64,000 nt of DNA from positions 900,001-964,000 of the forward strand of contig NZ_AP023423.1 in the NCBI RefSeq assembly GCF_021654335.1, given 5' to 3'. This stretch comes from Sideroxyarcus emersonii (GTDB lineage: Bacteria > Pseudomonadota > Gammaproteobacteria > Burkholderiales > Gallionellaceae). Made by a program: the position numbers and the translations under genes. Numbering within the stretch: position 1 is the first letter of the stretch; every line of letters begins with the position of its first letter. A model generated the notes under the pieces. It was not told the origin of the DNA. It did not search any database and saw nothing but the letters and a program-made list of their open reading frames with translations. Positions 63,698 to 64,000 of the stretch are shown one piece after another.

Positions 63698-64000
63698 ATG
63701 AGCCTGCTTTCACTGATCACCGCGCTGTTGCTGGAGCAACTGCACCCCCTGTCTTCCCGCAAATACCTGTACGTGTGGCTCTCCGGCTATGTCGAGTTCT
63801 TCCAGCGCAACTTCAATGCCGGCCAGCTGAAGCAGGGGCGGATCGCATGGATGCTGGCCATCGGGGGGCCGCTGGTGCTGGTCATTGCGGTGCACTTCCT
63901 GCTGCTGCACGCGCATCCGATCTTCGCGTGGGCGTTCAGCGTGCTGGTGCTCTATCTCACCATGGGATTCCGCCAGTTCAGCCACTACTACACCGATATC
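63698..64000 (+). CDS. CobD/CbiB (AmpE-like) family membrane protein, 3' truncated by window
   Basis: The first 101 residues of a membrane protein beginning MSLLSLITALLLEQLHPLSS, with a second helix IGGPLVLVIAVHFLLL and the motif LYLTMGFRQFSHYYTDI. These match the CobD/CbiB-like proteins of betaproteobacteria that resemble AmpE rather than true cobinamide synthase. No cobalamin genes are adjacent, so a signalling or cell-wall role is as likely as cofactor synthesis. The frame is open to the window end. Confidence 0.75.
   Translation, partial: MSLLSLITALLLEQLHPLSSRKYLYVWLSGYVEFFQRNFNAGQLKQGRIAWMLAIGGPLVLVIAVHFLLLHAHPIFAWAFSVLVLYLTMGFRQFSHYYTDI

Overview
The window is a gene-dense chromosomal segment of a high-GC Gram-negative bacterium. 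Gene content and protein style point to a betaproteobacterium, most plausibly Nitrosomonadales of the Gallionellaceae type; this is inference. The supporting observations are monomeric NADP-isocitrate dehydrogenase, DUF3579 and DUF502 proteins, a [4Fe-4S] APS reductase next to a CysJ-less sulfite reductase, and a CobD/CbiB-like protein. I found no tRNA, rRNA, CRISPR array, transposase or prophage gene.

Layout. 1-1922 (+): end of secD, secF and a DedA protein. 1927-5383 (-): clpS-clpA-gluQ. 5630-5833 (+): cold-shock gene with a long leader. 5929-8151 (-): monomeric icd. 8184-10166 (+): rluE-type pseudouridine synthase, an unlisted 48-aa secreted or membrane peptide, and a degenerate UDP-GlcNAc-2-epimerase relative. 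10231-15217 (+): fmdB-DUF502-aspS-barnase-barstar-nudB-nadA. 15400-16152 (+): an orphan hypothetical gene. 16304-21828 (+): nuclease-like gene plus cardiolipin synthase (ybhP-clsB type), then glgP-glk. 22090-24867 (+): an Atm1-type ABC exporter and a PBP7-like peptidase.

24935-33831 (-): a peptide ABC importer (binding protein, two permeases, two ATPases), a GntR regulator, a cytoplasmic gamma-glutamyltransferase and a BASS-like transporter, read here as gamma-glutamyl-peptide uptake and breakdown. 34399-36485 (+): arsR-arsC-acr3-glutaredoxin. 36480-41206 (-): proB, obgE, rpmA, rplU, rho, trxA. 41454-44495 (-): SHP and DHC cytochromes followed by their apparent two-component regulators, with a CTTAAG direct repeat in front of the first gene. 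44641-47213 (-): methyltransferase, DJ-1, PAP2 phosphatase, yajQ. 47386-51919 (-): ppnP, macro domain, argG, a 3-TM protein, argF, argD. 52024-52287 (-): rpsT.

52579-54965 (+): tandem DUF3579 paralogues and murJ. 55095-56375 (+): an unusual Rossmann/FixL-like PAS/GGDEF protein. 56511-63549: cysB (-) divergent from tauE-cysI-cysH-cysD-cysN (+), a complete sulfate-to-sulfide route apart from uptake. The window ends inside a CobD/CbiB (AmpE-like) gene.

Most genes are ordinary housekeeping genes in tightly coupled operons with many ATGA overlaps. The best candidates for new biology are the putative NAD/heme-sensing diguanylate cyclase (55095), the SHP-DHC/two-component unit with its operator (41454-44563), the small peptide plus degenerate epimerase pair (8937-10166), and several strong RNA or DNA secondary structures between genes.
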